Origin: Chloroflexota bacterium
Lineage (GTDB): Bacteria > Chloroflexota > Anaerolineae > Caldilineales > Caldilineaceae
Assembly: GCA_003577005.1 (NCBI GenBank)
Contig: QEUW01000123.1
Span: 1 to 17,764, forward strand
DNA: 17,764 bases
Direction: 5' to 3'
Below, piece by piece: positions 6,469-13,240 of the stretch. How positions within the stretch are numbered: the stretch's first letter is position 1; each line of letters starts with the position of its first letter. A program made the translations under genes and the position numbers. Below the pieces are notes generated by a model. The model ran no database searches. It was not told where the DNA came from and saw only the letters and a list, made by a program, of their open reading frames with translations.

Positions 6469-7254
6469 ATGGAAACCATCATAGGCGCCCATCGGATGGG
6501 CAGCAAGTTCCAACTGTACAACGCCCAGCCAGACCATGTGACCCATGGAGGAGAGGACAGGATTGAGATCTACATCGTCCATCCAGAACCTGGCGAACTG
6601 GAAAGAATCAAGGTCGTATTGCAAGGCGAGCCCGATCTGGCGGTCAAGCAGTGCGCCACTTCCAGTGCCGAAGCCCTACAAGCACTTGCGAGTACCTCCT
6701 GCGATGTGATGTTGATCAGCTGTAGGCTGGCGGACAATGAAGCGCTCGCGCTCGTACAAGCGGTTGTGGCTGCGAATGAGGCGCCCAGAGTCTTGGTCAC
6801 CGATATGCCCCACGACACAGAGACGGCTCTCCACTGGATGGAGGAGGGCGCCGCCGGCTATGTCTATGCGCATGAAGGGTGGGCAGACCTCGTCAAAAAG
6901 ATTCGTGCGGCTCATACCGATGAATTTATGCTTTGTCCGGATATTGCCGCCGCACTCATTGCTCGTATTGCCGAACTCAAACAATTGGCGCACGAACTTG
7001 ACGCTGGCGCTCTGGCGCAACCCTCGGTTATCTACGCCGAACTGACCCCTCGCGAACGCGAAGTACTCCACCTCATTGGCCAGGAGATGAGCAATCAGGA
7101 GATCGCCGATGCCCTTGTGATCGAACTGGGGACGGTAAAAAATCATGTTCACAACCTTCTGCGCAAGTTGGATGTTTGCAACCGCCGCCAGGCTGCCCAG
7201 GTTGCCCGCCAGATCATGGCCGAACCGCTGTCGGATCTCTCCAGCGGCTCATAG
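6469..7254 (+). CDS. LuxR-family regulator with degenerate receiver domain
   Basis: The 261-residue protein has a receiver-like domain at about 32-150 and a clear LuxR helix-turn-helix at 190-240 (LTPREREVLHLIGQEMSNQE, then GTVKNHVHNLLRKLDV). The receiver has lost its chemistry. The phospho-acceptor position in CDVMLISCRLAD is Ser84, the acidic pair is replaced around VHPEPGE, and the conserved Lys after GAAGY is gone (YVYAHEG). It may act without phosphorylation or through a ligand or partner. The first ~30 residues are unlike a receiver and no ribosome-binding site precedes 6469. A later start is possible, for example GTG at 6538 or a site after the GGAGGA at 6547-6552. It lies behind the terminator of the canonical regulator. 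Confidence 0.88.
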   Translation: METIIGAHRMGSKFQLYNAQPDHVTHGGEDRIEIYIVHPEPGELERIKVVLQGEPDLAVKQCATSSAEALQALASTSCDVMLISCRLADNEALALVQAVVAANEAPRVLVTDMPHDTETALHWMEEGAAGYVYAHEGWADLVKKIRAAHTDEFMLCPDIAAALIARIAELKQLAHELDAGALAQPSVIYAELTPREREVLHLIGQEMSNQEIADALVIELGTVKNHVHNLLRKLDVCNRRQAAQVARQIMAEPLSDLSSGS

Positions 7255-7355
7255 GACAGTGCTTTGCGCGTGTATCTTCGTCTGACTCCTTAATTAGTCC
7301 TCGATCTATAGCCAAAGATTTCTCTAGCCGTTACTATCTGACCAGATGCCCTTTT

Positions 7356-7383
7356 GCGCCGGCCGCCCCTTTGGGGCCGGCGC
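7356..7383 (+). other. GC-rich hairpin in front of the SDR start
   Basis: GCGCCGGCC (7356-7364) pairs perfectly with GGCCGGCGC (7375-7383) across a 10 nt loop. It ends 8 bp before the ATG at 7391 and would hide the region where a ribosome-binding site should be. It could dampen translation, or be the terminator of the upstream regulator gene, although no T-tract follows. It would be coding if the SDR started at 7346. Confidence 0.45.
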
Positions 7384-7390
7384 CAGAACC

Positions 7391-8527
7391 ATGGATCCGA
7401 TGATGCTACAAATGAGAAATCACAGAACAGACGCCTCGCTCGCTGCCAGGAGACCGATCTTATCTGGAACATTAAGGGCTGCGTCGTGGCTGGCTGCCGG
7501 TTTGGCAGGCGCCTATCTGGTCAACCGGCAGTTGAACCGGAGCGCCGCCTCGCTCGCCGGCCAGACGGTGTTAGTTACCGGCGGGTCGCGTGGCCTCGGC
7601 TTTTTGTTGGCGCAGGAGTTTGCCCGCGCCGGCTGCCGTATTGCCATCTGTGCGCGCGGGTTTGACGATCTACGCTGGGCGCGACAGCAATTGCAGCGCT
7701 ACGGCACACCAGTCCTGGCTGTCCCCTGTGATGTGGCCGACCATGAACAGGTCGCAGTTATGGTAGAGGAGATTACCCGCCAGTTGGGCCCGATCGATAT
7801 TCTGGTCAATAACGCCGGCATCATCCAGGTCGGGCCGGTTGAGACGATGCAGCTCAGCGACTTTCAGCTGGCAATGGATGTCATGTATTGGGGTATCATC
7901 CACACGACGATGGCCATCGCCCCCCAGATGATGGCGCGCGGCTACGGGCGCATCGTCAACATCACGTCGATCGGTGGCCGGGTCAGTGTTCCGCACCTAC
8001 TGCCCTACAGCAGCGCCAAATTTGCCGCGGTCGGCTTTTCCGAAGGGCTAGCCGCCGAACTTGCGCGCGAGGGGGTGCGCGTCACAACGGTGACACCAGG
8101 GCTGATGCGCACTGGGTCACACCTTCAAGCCTTTTTCAAAGGCCAGCCGGAGAAAGAGTTTGTTTTCTTCTCTTTGTTGGCCAGCCTTCCCTTTATGTCG
8201 ATGAGCGCCGAGCGGGCAGCGCAACAGATCGTAGCAGCCGTGCAGCGTGGCGATGCGGAAATCACCCTCACACTCCCGGCACAGCTTCTGTCTCGCATCC
8301 ATGGCCTGTGGCCCGGCCTCACCACTCGTTTGTGGGGCACATTCAATTCCCTGCTCTTGCCGGGCGAAGGGGCCGTCCGCGATCGCGGTGTGCGTGGCCA
8401 GGAAGTGATGGCCCAGATCCCCTCACAGCGGCGCAAGGTGCTGGATCTCCTGCTGGTGCAGGGCCAGCGGGCGGCAGAGGAGTATCAGAACCTGGGTCCG
8501 GTCTTGGAAAGGCAGAGAGATAGATAA
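7391..8527 (+). CDS. Membrane-anchored short-chain dehydrogenase/reductase (SDR)
   Basis: With the start at 7391 the protein has 378 residues. A hydrophobic stretch at about 28-48 (LRAASWLAAGLAGAYLVNRQ) probably anchors it in the membrane. The Rossmann domain follows: cofactor loop TGGSRGLG at 63-70, acidic residue in PCDV near 114, NNAG at 140-143, catalytic Ser193 in NITSIGG and the Tyr206-x3-Lys210 pair in PYSSAK. All catalytic residues are intact, so it should be an active NAD(P)-dependent oxidoreductase; the substrate cannot be read from sequence. The C-terminal ~110 residues are longer than in the minimal SDR fold. An in-frame ATG at 7346 would add 15 residues, but neither start has a good ribosome-binding site. 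Downstream lie the BON protein gene and a broken flavoprotein gene on the same strand. Confidence 0.88.
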   Translation: MDPMMLQMRNHRTDASLAARRPILSGTLRAASWLAAGLAGAYLVNRQLNRSAASLAGQTVLVTGGSRGLGFLLAQEFARAGCRIAICARGFDDLRWARQQLQRYGTPVLAVPCDVADHEQVAVMVEEITRQLGPIDILVNNAGIIQVGPVETMQLSDFQLAMDVMYWGIIHTTMAIAPQMMARGYGRIVNITSIGGRVSVPHLLPYSSAKFAAVGFSEGLAAELAREGVRVTTVTPGLMRTGSHLQAFFKGQPEKEFVFFSLLASLPFMSMSAERAAQQIVAAVQRGDAEITLTLPAQLLSRIHGLWPGLTTRLWGTFNSLLLPGEGAVRDRGVRGQEVMAQIPSQRRKVLDLLLVQGQRAAEEYQNLGPVLERQRDR

Positions 8528-8668
8528 CCACCCTTAGCCAGTGGCCGACCGGTAGCAGCCGAGCCACAGCAGTTCCAGGCGCAGTACAATCCGGTCCCAG
8601 CTCGCAAGCCAAACAGCGCCATAAAGCGGCGCCAGCCACTGGTCCACGGGGCACAAGAGGAGTGATCG

Positions 8669-9283
8669 ATGACAAACAAACGACAACAGAGAGCACAGCG
8701 GCGTCCCGATGAAATTGAGTCGGATGCACAGCTTGATAGCAGTGAACTCGATAACGATGAATATGTGGCGATTTATGAGACGGCCCCCGTCGAGGTCAGC
8801 CTAGAGGAGCTGGAAGAAAGTATGGAAGACCGCCGCCGCCAGCGCGAGTTTGACGAAGATGGCCCATCTGACACCCAACACAGCGACGGCTCCGCCTACT
8901 ATGCTCAGAAGGCGCAGATCCAGGGCCTCGTCTATACACCTCCGGATGACCCGCCCGTGATCCCCAGCGATGACTTGGAGGGCGTCGAAATCGCTGCCGG
9001 CTTTAGCAAGGCGCTCGAGGAGGAAGCCGACCCACGCCCAGAGACCATCCCCGGCCGTATCGCCAATACAGACGCAGATCTGGAAGACAAGGTTCGCTAT
9101 GTCCTCCACAAAAGCAGCGAGAGCGCACAGCTTGATGCGCTCGACGTCCGTGTCGAAGACGGCGTTGTCTACCTGCGTGGCACGGTCGAAACGCTGGAAG
9201 ACATCGACATTGTAGTCAACCTGGTTCAAGATATCGACGGCGTTGCCTACGTCGAAGAGGACCTGGATGTAGCTACGCTCTAA
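8669..9283 (+). CDS. BON domain protein with acidic N-terminal extension
   Basis: This 204-residue protein has a C-terminal BON domain at about 136-203: DLEDKVRYVL, then VRVEDGVVYLRGTVETLED, with the typical beta-alpha-beta pattern and the conserved Gly of LRGTV. The first ~130 residues are highly charged and probably disordered, rich in Glu and Asp (LEELEESMEDRRRQREFDED). No signal peptide or lipobox is present, unlike OsmY-type periplasmic BON proteins, so a cytosolic location is likely. BON domains are thought to bind phospholipid or other surfaces and are common in osmotic-stress proteins. AGAGGAG at 8656-8662 precedes the ATG. The flavoprotein pseudogene starts 2 bp after the stop, implying a former operon. 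Confidence 0.88.
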   Translation: MTNKRQQRAQRRPDEIESDAQLDSSELDNDEYVAIYETAPVEVSLEELEESMEDRRRQREFDEDGPSDTQHSDGSAYYAQKAQIQGLVYTPPDDPPVIPSDDLEGVEIAAGFSKALEEEADPRPETIPGRIANTDADLEDKVRYVLHKSSESAQLDALDVRVEDGVVYLRGTVETLEDIDIVVNLVQDIDGVAYVEEDLDVATL

Positions 9284-9285
9284 CG

Positions 9286-10495
9286 ATGAACAACACCCAC
9301 CGCACGAAAGTGGTCAATGTCCTGGTGATCGGCACGGGGGCAGCGGGATTGCGGGCGGCAATCGCTGCCCATGAGGCCGGTTGCGAGGTGCTGGTTGTGG
9401 GCAAGCGCCCCCGCAGTGACCCGCACACCGTGCTGGCAGCCGGCGGGATCAACGCCGTGTTGGGCACTGTTGAGCCGCAAGATAGCTGGCAACAACACTT
9501 TGCCGACACGCTGCAAGAGGGTTATTTTCTGGCCGAGCCACGCGCCGTCGAACTCCTGGTGCGCGAGGCGCCGGCAGCTGTTCTCGAATTGGCGGATTGG
9601 GGCTGCCAGTTCGCCCGCACACCGGATGGCAAGCTCGACCAGCGCTTCTTTGGTGCCCATAAGTACCGCCGCACCTGCTATGCCGGTGATTACACCGGCC
9701 GAGCGATCCTTGAAACGCTGCTCAAGCGGGTGAACCGGCTGCGGATTGCGATTCATGAATACCAGTACGTGAGCCGGCTCCTGATCAACGACCGGCAGTG
9801 CTATGGGGTAATGGCTTTTGATCTGCACTCGGGTGAACGGACGGTCTATCTTGCCGACGCAGTTATACTGGCGGCGGGTGGTCACACCCGTTGCTGGCGG
9901 CGTAGTTCATCACGCCGTGATGAAAATACCGGTGACGGTATGTGGCTGGCCTTGCAAGCCGGTTGCGAACTCATCGATATGGAGCTTGTCCAGTTTCACC
10001 CCACTGGCATGGTTGCGCCCGAGACGATGGCCGGTACCCTGGTGACCGAAGCGGTGCGCGGCGAAGGCGGTCGCCTCTACAACAGCGAGGGTGAACGGTT
10101 CATGGAACGCTACGACCCCGAGCGGTTGGAGCTTTCGACACGCGACCGCATTGCCCTGGCCAATTACACCGAGATCAGCGAAGGCCGCGGCGGCCCCAAT
10201 GGCGGCGTCTTTAGGGTACAACGATCTGGCCCTGGCGCTTGATCTCCAAGGGGCGCTGGCTGCAGCCGAGGCGAGCCTGCGAGGCGCCTTGGAACGGCGT
10301 GAGAGCCGGGGTGCGCACCAGCGCAGCGATTATCCAAACCTCGATCCCGCGCTACGAGTAAACTTTGTTACCCGCTTGAACAGGGAGGGAGAGCAACATA
10401 TACATGTGCTCCCCCTCCCTCCGGTTCCCTCTGGACTTGAGGCCTGGCTGGATCATAGCATCGAAACACCGGCGGCTGAAAAGCTACTGGAGTAA
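9286..10495 (+). pseudogene. Succinate dehydrogenase/fumarate reductase flavoprotein-like gene, internally deleted and frame-shifted
   Basis: Residues 1-309 (9286 to about 10212) are a good SdhA/FrdA N-terminal half: FAD loop GTGAAG at 16-21, a His47-Thr in the position where FAD is covalently bound in this family, HPTGM at 238-242, and TRDRIALANY with EGRGGPNGGVF. The frame then runs into RVQRSGPGA and a stop at 10242. The family C-terminus is found in another frame from about 10209 to the TAA at 10493-10495, starting YNDLALALDLQ and containing ALERRESRGAH. Normal members have roughly 200-250 residues between these blocks, including the catalytic Arg and the Ala-Gly-Glu region near FAD. A deletion with frame change near 10208-10217 explains this. 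No iron-sulphur or membrane subunit gene is nearby. A functional product is unlikely. Confidence 0.88.
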
Positions 10496-10521
10496 GATGC
10501 TCAGCCGTTCAACTGCCCGTC

Positions 10522-10740
10522 TCACCTTTCGAGGGCGGGCAGATCTAATTCCTCGGCAATATCGGGACAACAGACCCACAGCCAGGCCAGTGCAGCCTGC
10601 TGTTGGGCAAAGTCGGGCGCGTGGGCCAGATCGTGCAACGCATGGGCGATCGCGCTGTGGGTGATTTCATGATTGGTAGCGTCGGATGCAGGAGACGCTT
10701 GCCCCTCATCCGGTTGCGTTTGGTTCCAAAAGCTGCTCAT
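10522..10740 (-). CDS. Small hypothetical protein (72 aa)
   Basis: I do not recognise this protein. It opens with a polar, Gln-rich stretch (MSSFWNQTQPDEGQASPASD). A more ordered, probably helical part from about residue 25 follows, rich in His, Ala and Trp (SAIAHALHDLAHAPDFA, then ALAWLWVCCPDIAEELDLP). Codon use, with G or C at most third positions, resembles the neighbouring genes, and this is the main support for it being real. The ribosome-binding site is weak (GAG at the right distance). It lies behind the terminator of the Rad52-like gene on the same strand and converges with the flavoprotein pseudogene. Confidence 0.5.
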   Translation of the reverse strand: MSSFWNQTQPDEGQASPASDATNHEITHSAIAHALHDLAHAPDFAQQQAALAWLWVCCPDIAEELDLPALER

Positions 10741-10803
10741 AGATGCTCAGTTTCAAGTGAACTTGTACTTCGTTCTGCGAAAAGACAACGCACCGGGGAC
10801 AAA

Positions 10804-10836
10804 AGGTGGGATGCACTCTGCAAGTGCATCCCACCT
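10804..10836 (-). terminator. Intrinsic terminator of the Rad52-like gene
   Basis: AGGTGGGATGCACT (10804-10817) pairs perfectly with AGTGCATCCCACCT (10823-10836) across a 5 nt loop. Read on the minus strand the 14 bp stem is followed by TTTTGTC, as expected for transcription coming out of the gene that ends at 10866. Confidence 0.85.
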
Positions 10837-10865
10837 AAAGGAAACGGCTCAATCGGTACAGGCAC

Positions 10866-11738
10866 TCAAGCAGCGGCGGCCGGTGTCCGGTTGGTCTTCA
10901 CTCGTTGGCGCTTGCGCCGCAGGCTCTTCAAACCATCGATGAGCCGTTGGATCTGCTCGGCGCTGAGTTGCGCACTATTGTTGGTCTGGCCTTCGCTGAT
11001 CCGCTCGACATTGTGCCGGCTGACCTGCGCCCACTGTTCACCGTAGAGCTGTTGGCCCAGGTCATGAAATTGTTTTTGCAGGAGGGTCATCCGATCTTCA
11101 TCGTGTGACTCATTCTGTGCTTCATTCTGGGCTGACGCCTTGCCATTGGCCGCCTCCCCCTCATTGCGGGACCTCTCTACGCCCTGGACGCTTCCCGCCG
11201 CTTCGCCTGCATCCGCGCTGGATTGTGCCTCCGGCGGCGGAGTGGTCTCGTCGGTAGCTACGTCGCTATTGAGTGCGTTGCGATAGTGCTGCCAGACGAT
11301 CTGTTCTAGCCGCTGTTTGCCCTTCTCGCTGAAGTAGCGGTTCTCGCGGCTGTATTCTACCCAGATGCTCGGCAGATGGTAGAGGTAGCGACCCAGGCCA
11401 AACATGGCGCACGCCCGTTTGAAAGCTTGCGCTTCGGTGGCCGTGCCCGCGATCTCAGAACGCTCGGACTGAGCGTCAGGCTCGCCAGTGCTACTGCGCG
11501 TGACACCATTGATGGTCAGGTGGCAGATGATGCGGTCACCCCAGGGCGTGTAGCTCACGGACCAGTCCATCCCACAAACTTCGTCGAGACGATTCTGGTA
11601 CGCACGCAGGTCGGCGTACGCCAGGCCCAGCGCCCTGGTCTGATCGGCGTTCACGGCGCCTGGTCGCCAGGTAACTTGCGAAGGGTGAAAGGGTTTGCGC
11701 AATTCGTTCAGGATCTCAGTCATGTGTTCGGTGTTCAT
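10866..11738 (-). CDS. Rad52/Rad22 family single-strand annealing protein (DdrA-like)
   Basis: With the start at 11738 the protein has 290 residues. The Rad52 core occupies about 10-130: FHPSQVTWRPGAVNADQTRA near the start, WSVSYTPWGDRIICHLTING in the middle, and the signature TEAQAFKRACAMFGLGRYLY at 101-120. A low-complexity acidic/Ala/Glu linker (about 160-215) joins it to a helical C-terminal segment (217-275), LLQKQFHDLGQQLYGEQWAQ and LSAEQIQRLIDGLKSLR. It ends in a basic Arg/Lys tail that could contact DNA. The family anneals complementary single strands; bacterial members include Deinococcus DdrA and phage recombinases. The longer reading frame to 11891 is rejected because the upstream part does not fit the family. 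AAGAAGAAGAG precedes the ATG. Upstream lie repeat R1 copy 3 and an unknown gene on the same strand. Confidence 0.87.
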   Translation of the reverse strand: MNTEHMTEILNELRKPFHPSQVTWRPGAVNADQTRALGLAYADLRAYQNRLDEVCGMDWSVSYTPWGDRIICHLTINGVTRSSTGEPDAQSERSEIAGTATEAQAFKRACAMFGLGRYLYHLPSIWVEYSRENRYFSEKGKQRLEQIVWQHYRNALNSDVATDETTPPPEAQSSADAGEAAGSVQGVERSRNEGEAANGKASAQNEAQNESHDEDRMTLLQKQFHDLGQQLYGEQWAQVSRHNVERISEGQTNNSAQLSAEQIQRLIDGLKSLRRKRQRVKTNRTPAAAA

Positions 11739-11858
11739 GGCTCTTCTTCTTGGCAAATGGCATTGTTTGCGGTACGTGTAGATAATCAACGGCGTAACAC
11801 TTTCTGTTGCGAAGAGCGGTTGTGGCGCCGCTACGCCGAAACAGACGTCTCTTCGTTC

Positions 11859-11938
11859 GATCCGAATAACTCCGCGACCGAGCCGATTCACCGGTGTGGA
11901 ATTCAGGTTCGCAACCGTTATCCGGATGGATTCTCAGT
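11859..11938 (-). repeat. Palindromic repeat R1, copy 3 (inverted, diverged)
   Basis: Read on the minus strand from 11938 this follows copies 1 and 2: ACTGAGAATCCATCCGGATA, then ACGGTTGCG at the left arm and GTCGCGGAGTTATTCGG at the right arm. It is clearly related but more diverged. The stem is kept, with two G-T wobble pairs where the other copies have standard pairs. It overlaps the TGA stop of the unknown gene at 11934-11936 and lies in the 195 bp gap before the Rad52-like gene. Confidence 0.75.
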
Positions 11939-12353
11939 ACAGAAACGGGTGTTGTGAGTGATGGTCTCCAATCGTTTCTTCTTCCATTGCTTCGAGTTCA
12001 GCCGCCGTCAGCCTTGCATAGGCCGGCTGTGTACTCGTGTCTAGCTCCTCTAAAATAAACTCCATGAACTCGGCTTCGCTCATGTTCTCGGTGCAGACCT
12101 GGGTGGGGGCGCCTCCGTTCGCCTGGGTGGCCGGCGCATCTTCGCCCCGGTGGCGCAACCACTGGTGTGCATAGTGGAGAAAGTCGCCGACGTTGAGGAT
12201 GGCCGAAGTTACCCGCACATCAAGCCCTAACTGGTCAAGTGTGGCGAGCAGATCGCGGTCGTTGTTGCGGATCTGTTCGAGAACATGGTCCAAGAATTGG
12301 GCCTCACTTGAGTTATGGGTGACAATCGTCGTCACCACAACCGCAGTCGTCAT
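11934..12353 (-). CDS. Hypothetical protein with duplicated SEA-F motif (139 aa)
   Basis: I do not recognise this acidic 139-residue protein. Two short segments resemble each other: SEAQFLDHVLEQI at about 16-28 and SEAEFMEFILEEL at about 92-104, both probably amphipathic helices. The middle has LGLDVRVTSAILNVGDFLHY and HQWLRHRGED. The C-terminus is rich in Glu (LEAMEEETIGDHH). No signal peptide or membrane segment is seen. AAAAGG lies 6 nt before the ATG on the coding strand. The gene lies 195 bp upstream of the Rad52-like gene on the same strand, so it may be co-transcribed and work with the annealing protein. Its stop codon lies inside repeat R1 copy 3. Codon use looks like that of the neighbours. 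Confidence 0.65.
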   Translation of the reverse strand: MTTAVVVTTIVTHNSSEAQFLDHVLEQIRNNDRDLLATLDQLGLDVRVTSAILNVGDFLHYAHQWLRHRGEDAPATQANGGAPTQVCTENMSEAEFMEFILEELDTSTQPAYARLTAAELEAMEEETIGDHHSQHPFLY

Positions 12354-12799
12354 CTTGTGCCTTTTCTATCACTCCCTCTCCTACGGTAGCCCGATGTCCG
12401 ACTCGCCGTTCAAGCACATCCGGGTTCCGTATGGGAACAGCGCCAGCAGGCTGGCGGACAATACGACAGGCAGGTGCCCGACCTGGACTGCATCGCACAC
12501 CCGCGGATGCCTTGTCCGGTTCAGTAGAATAGACAAGAGCGATCCAGAGATGCAATGGTTGACAAGGGGGAGTAAATTTGTCATGATAATTATCCTTATT
12601 TTAGTACATTTGTTCTGTCATTGTAGTTACAATTACAGGAAAAAGCAACGAAAACCGCTTTATTCGTAAATACGAGAACAGCGTTTGTGTAGTGACAATC
12701 AGAATTTCGATCATCCTGCCATTTTCAACCAAATACCAACTTACAATCATCCACCCGTGGCTGGACACAGGTCTAGCTCCACCCCAGGCGGAGGAAGAG
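12354..12799. other. Divergent intergenic region, 446 bp, no gene supported
   Basis: This separates the minus-strand unknown gene from the plus-strand ribbon-helix-helix gene. Open frames are present on both strands, but none has a recognisable domain together with a ribosome-binding site. The right half (about 12580-12720) is clearly AT-rich compared with the rest, as expected for a promoter region. Confidence 0.5.
12559..12594 (+). promoter_or_regulatory. Possible promoter and 10 bp palindrome upstream of the RHH gene
   Basis: A perfect -35 box TTGACA (12559-12564) is followed 17 bp later by CATGAT, a weak -10, overlapping the perfect palindrome GATAATTATC (12585-12594). A sigma-70 promoter with an operator over the -10 is possible. 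The start codon is about 200 bp further down, so this is a suggestion only. Confidence 0.3.
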
Positions 12800-13117
12800 A
12801 TGACGCCAAACAGCGTGGGACGCCCCCCCAAGGGCGAGCGGCAGAAACGCCGGCAACTCCAGTTTAGCCTTTATACAGAGGACATCGAGCGGCTGGAGGA
12901 ACTGACCGACAATCGGAGCGAATTTATCCGTGACTGTATCGCCAAAGCGTGGGAGCAAAAATATGATGGGGAACAGACGCTCACCATCACCGTGCCGCGC
13001 TGGCTGGTCCAGGAGATCCTACAGTTGCTCAAGGAGCGACTTGGCCCCCAGCGCGCTGATCTTGCGGCCGCGCTGATCGAGGAATTTTCTGTCTCTCCGC
13101 GGAGACTTGTAGAATAG
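12800..13117 (+). CDS. Ribbon-helix-helix DNA-binding protein with basic GRPPKG N-terminus
   Basis: The 105-residue protein starts at ATG 12800, chosen because GGAGG at 12790-12794 is ideally placed; the frame continues further upstream but that part looks non-coding. GRPPKGERQKRR at residues 8-19 is a basic, AT-hook-like stretch that could enter the minor groove. Residues about 20-55 form a ribbon-helix-helix (CopG/MetJ-like) unit: the strand RQLQFSLYT, helix TEDIERLEEL, a turn with NRSEF, and helix IRDCIAKAWE. The C-terminal half (TLTITVPRWLVQEILQLLKE and on) may be a second such unit or an oligomerisation region. It is probably a small transcriptional repressor. It is divergently placed from the unknown gene and Rad52-like gene, so it could regulate them and itself. 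A strong terminator follows at 13175-13214. Confidence 0.75.
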   Translation: MTPNSVGRPPKGERQKRRQLQFSLYTEDIERLEELTDNRSEFIRDCIAKAWEQKYDGEQTLTITVPRWLVQEILQLLKERLGPQRADLAAALIEEFSVSPRRLVE

Positions 13118-13174
13118 CGGCTAAATTTTTTCAGCCGCGGCTTCCAGTTGCCCGAGACAGTGCGCCGTCCACGC

Positions 13175-13214
13175 AAAAAGAGCGGGGGCGATAGGCATCG
13201 CCCCCGCTCTTTTT
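13175..13214. terminator. Bidirectional intrinsic terminator between convergent genes
   Basis: AAAAAGAGCGGGGGCGAT (13175-13192) and its exact reverse complement (13197-13214) form an 18 bp GC-rich stem with the 4 nt loop AGGC. The stem ends in A- and T-runs, so it works on both strands. It serves the ribbon-helix-helix gene from the left and the lipoprotein gene from the right. Confidence 0.93.
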
Positions 13215-13240
13215 ATCACGGATGCAGTTAGACCCAACCG

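Noticed and set aside
12381..12584. Minus-strand open frame of 67 codons upstream of the unknown 139-aa gene
   Set aside because: It has weak start signals and no domain-like pattern. It cannot be excluded, but is not supported well enough to list.
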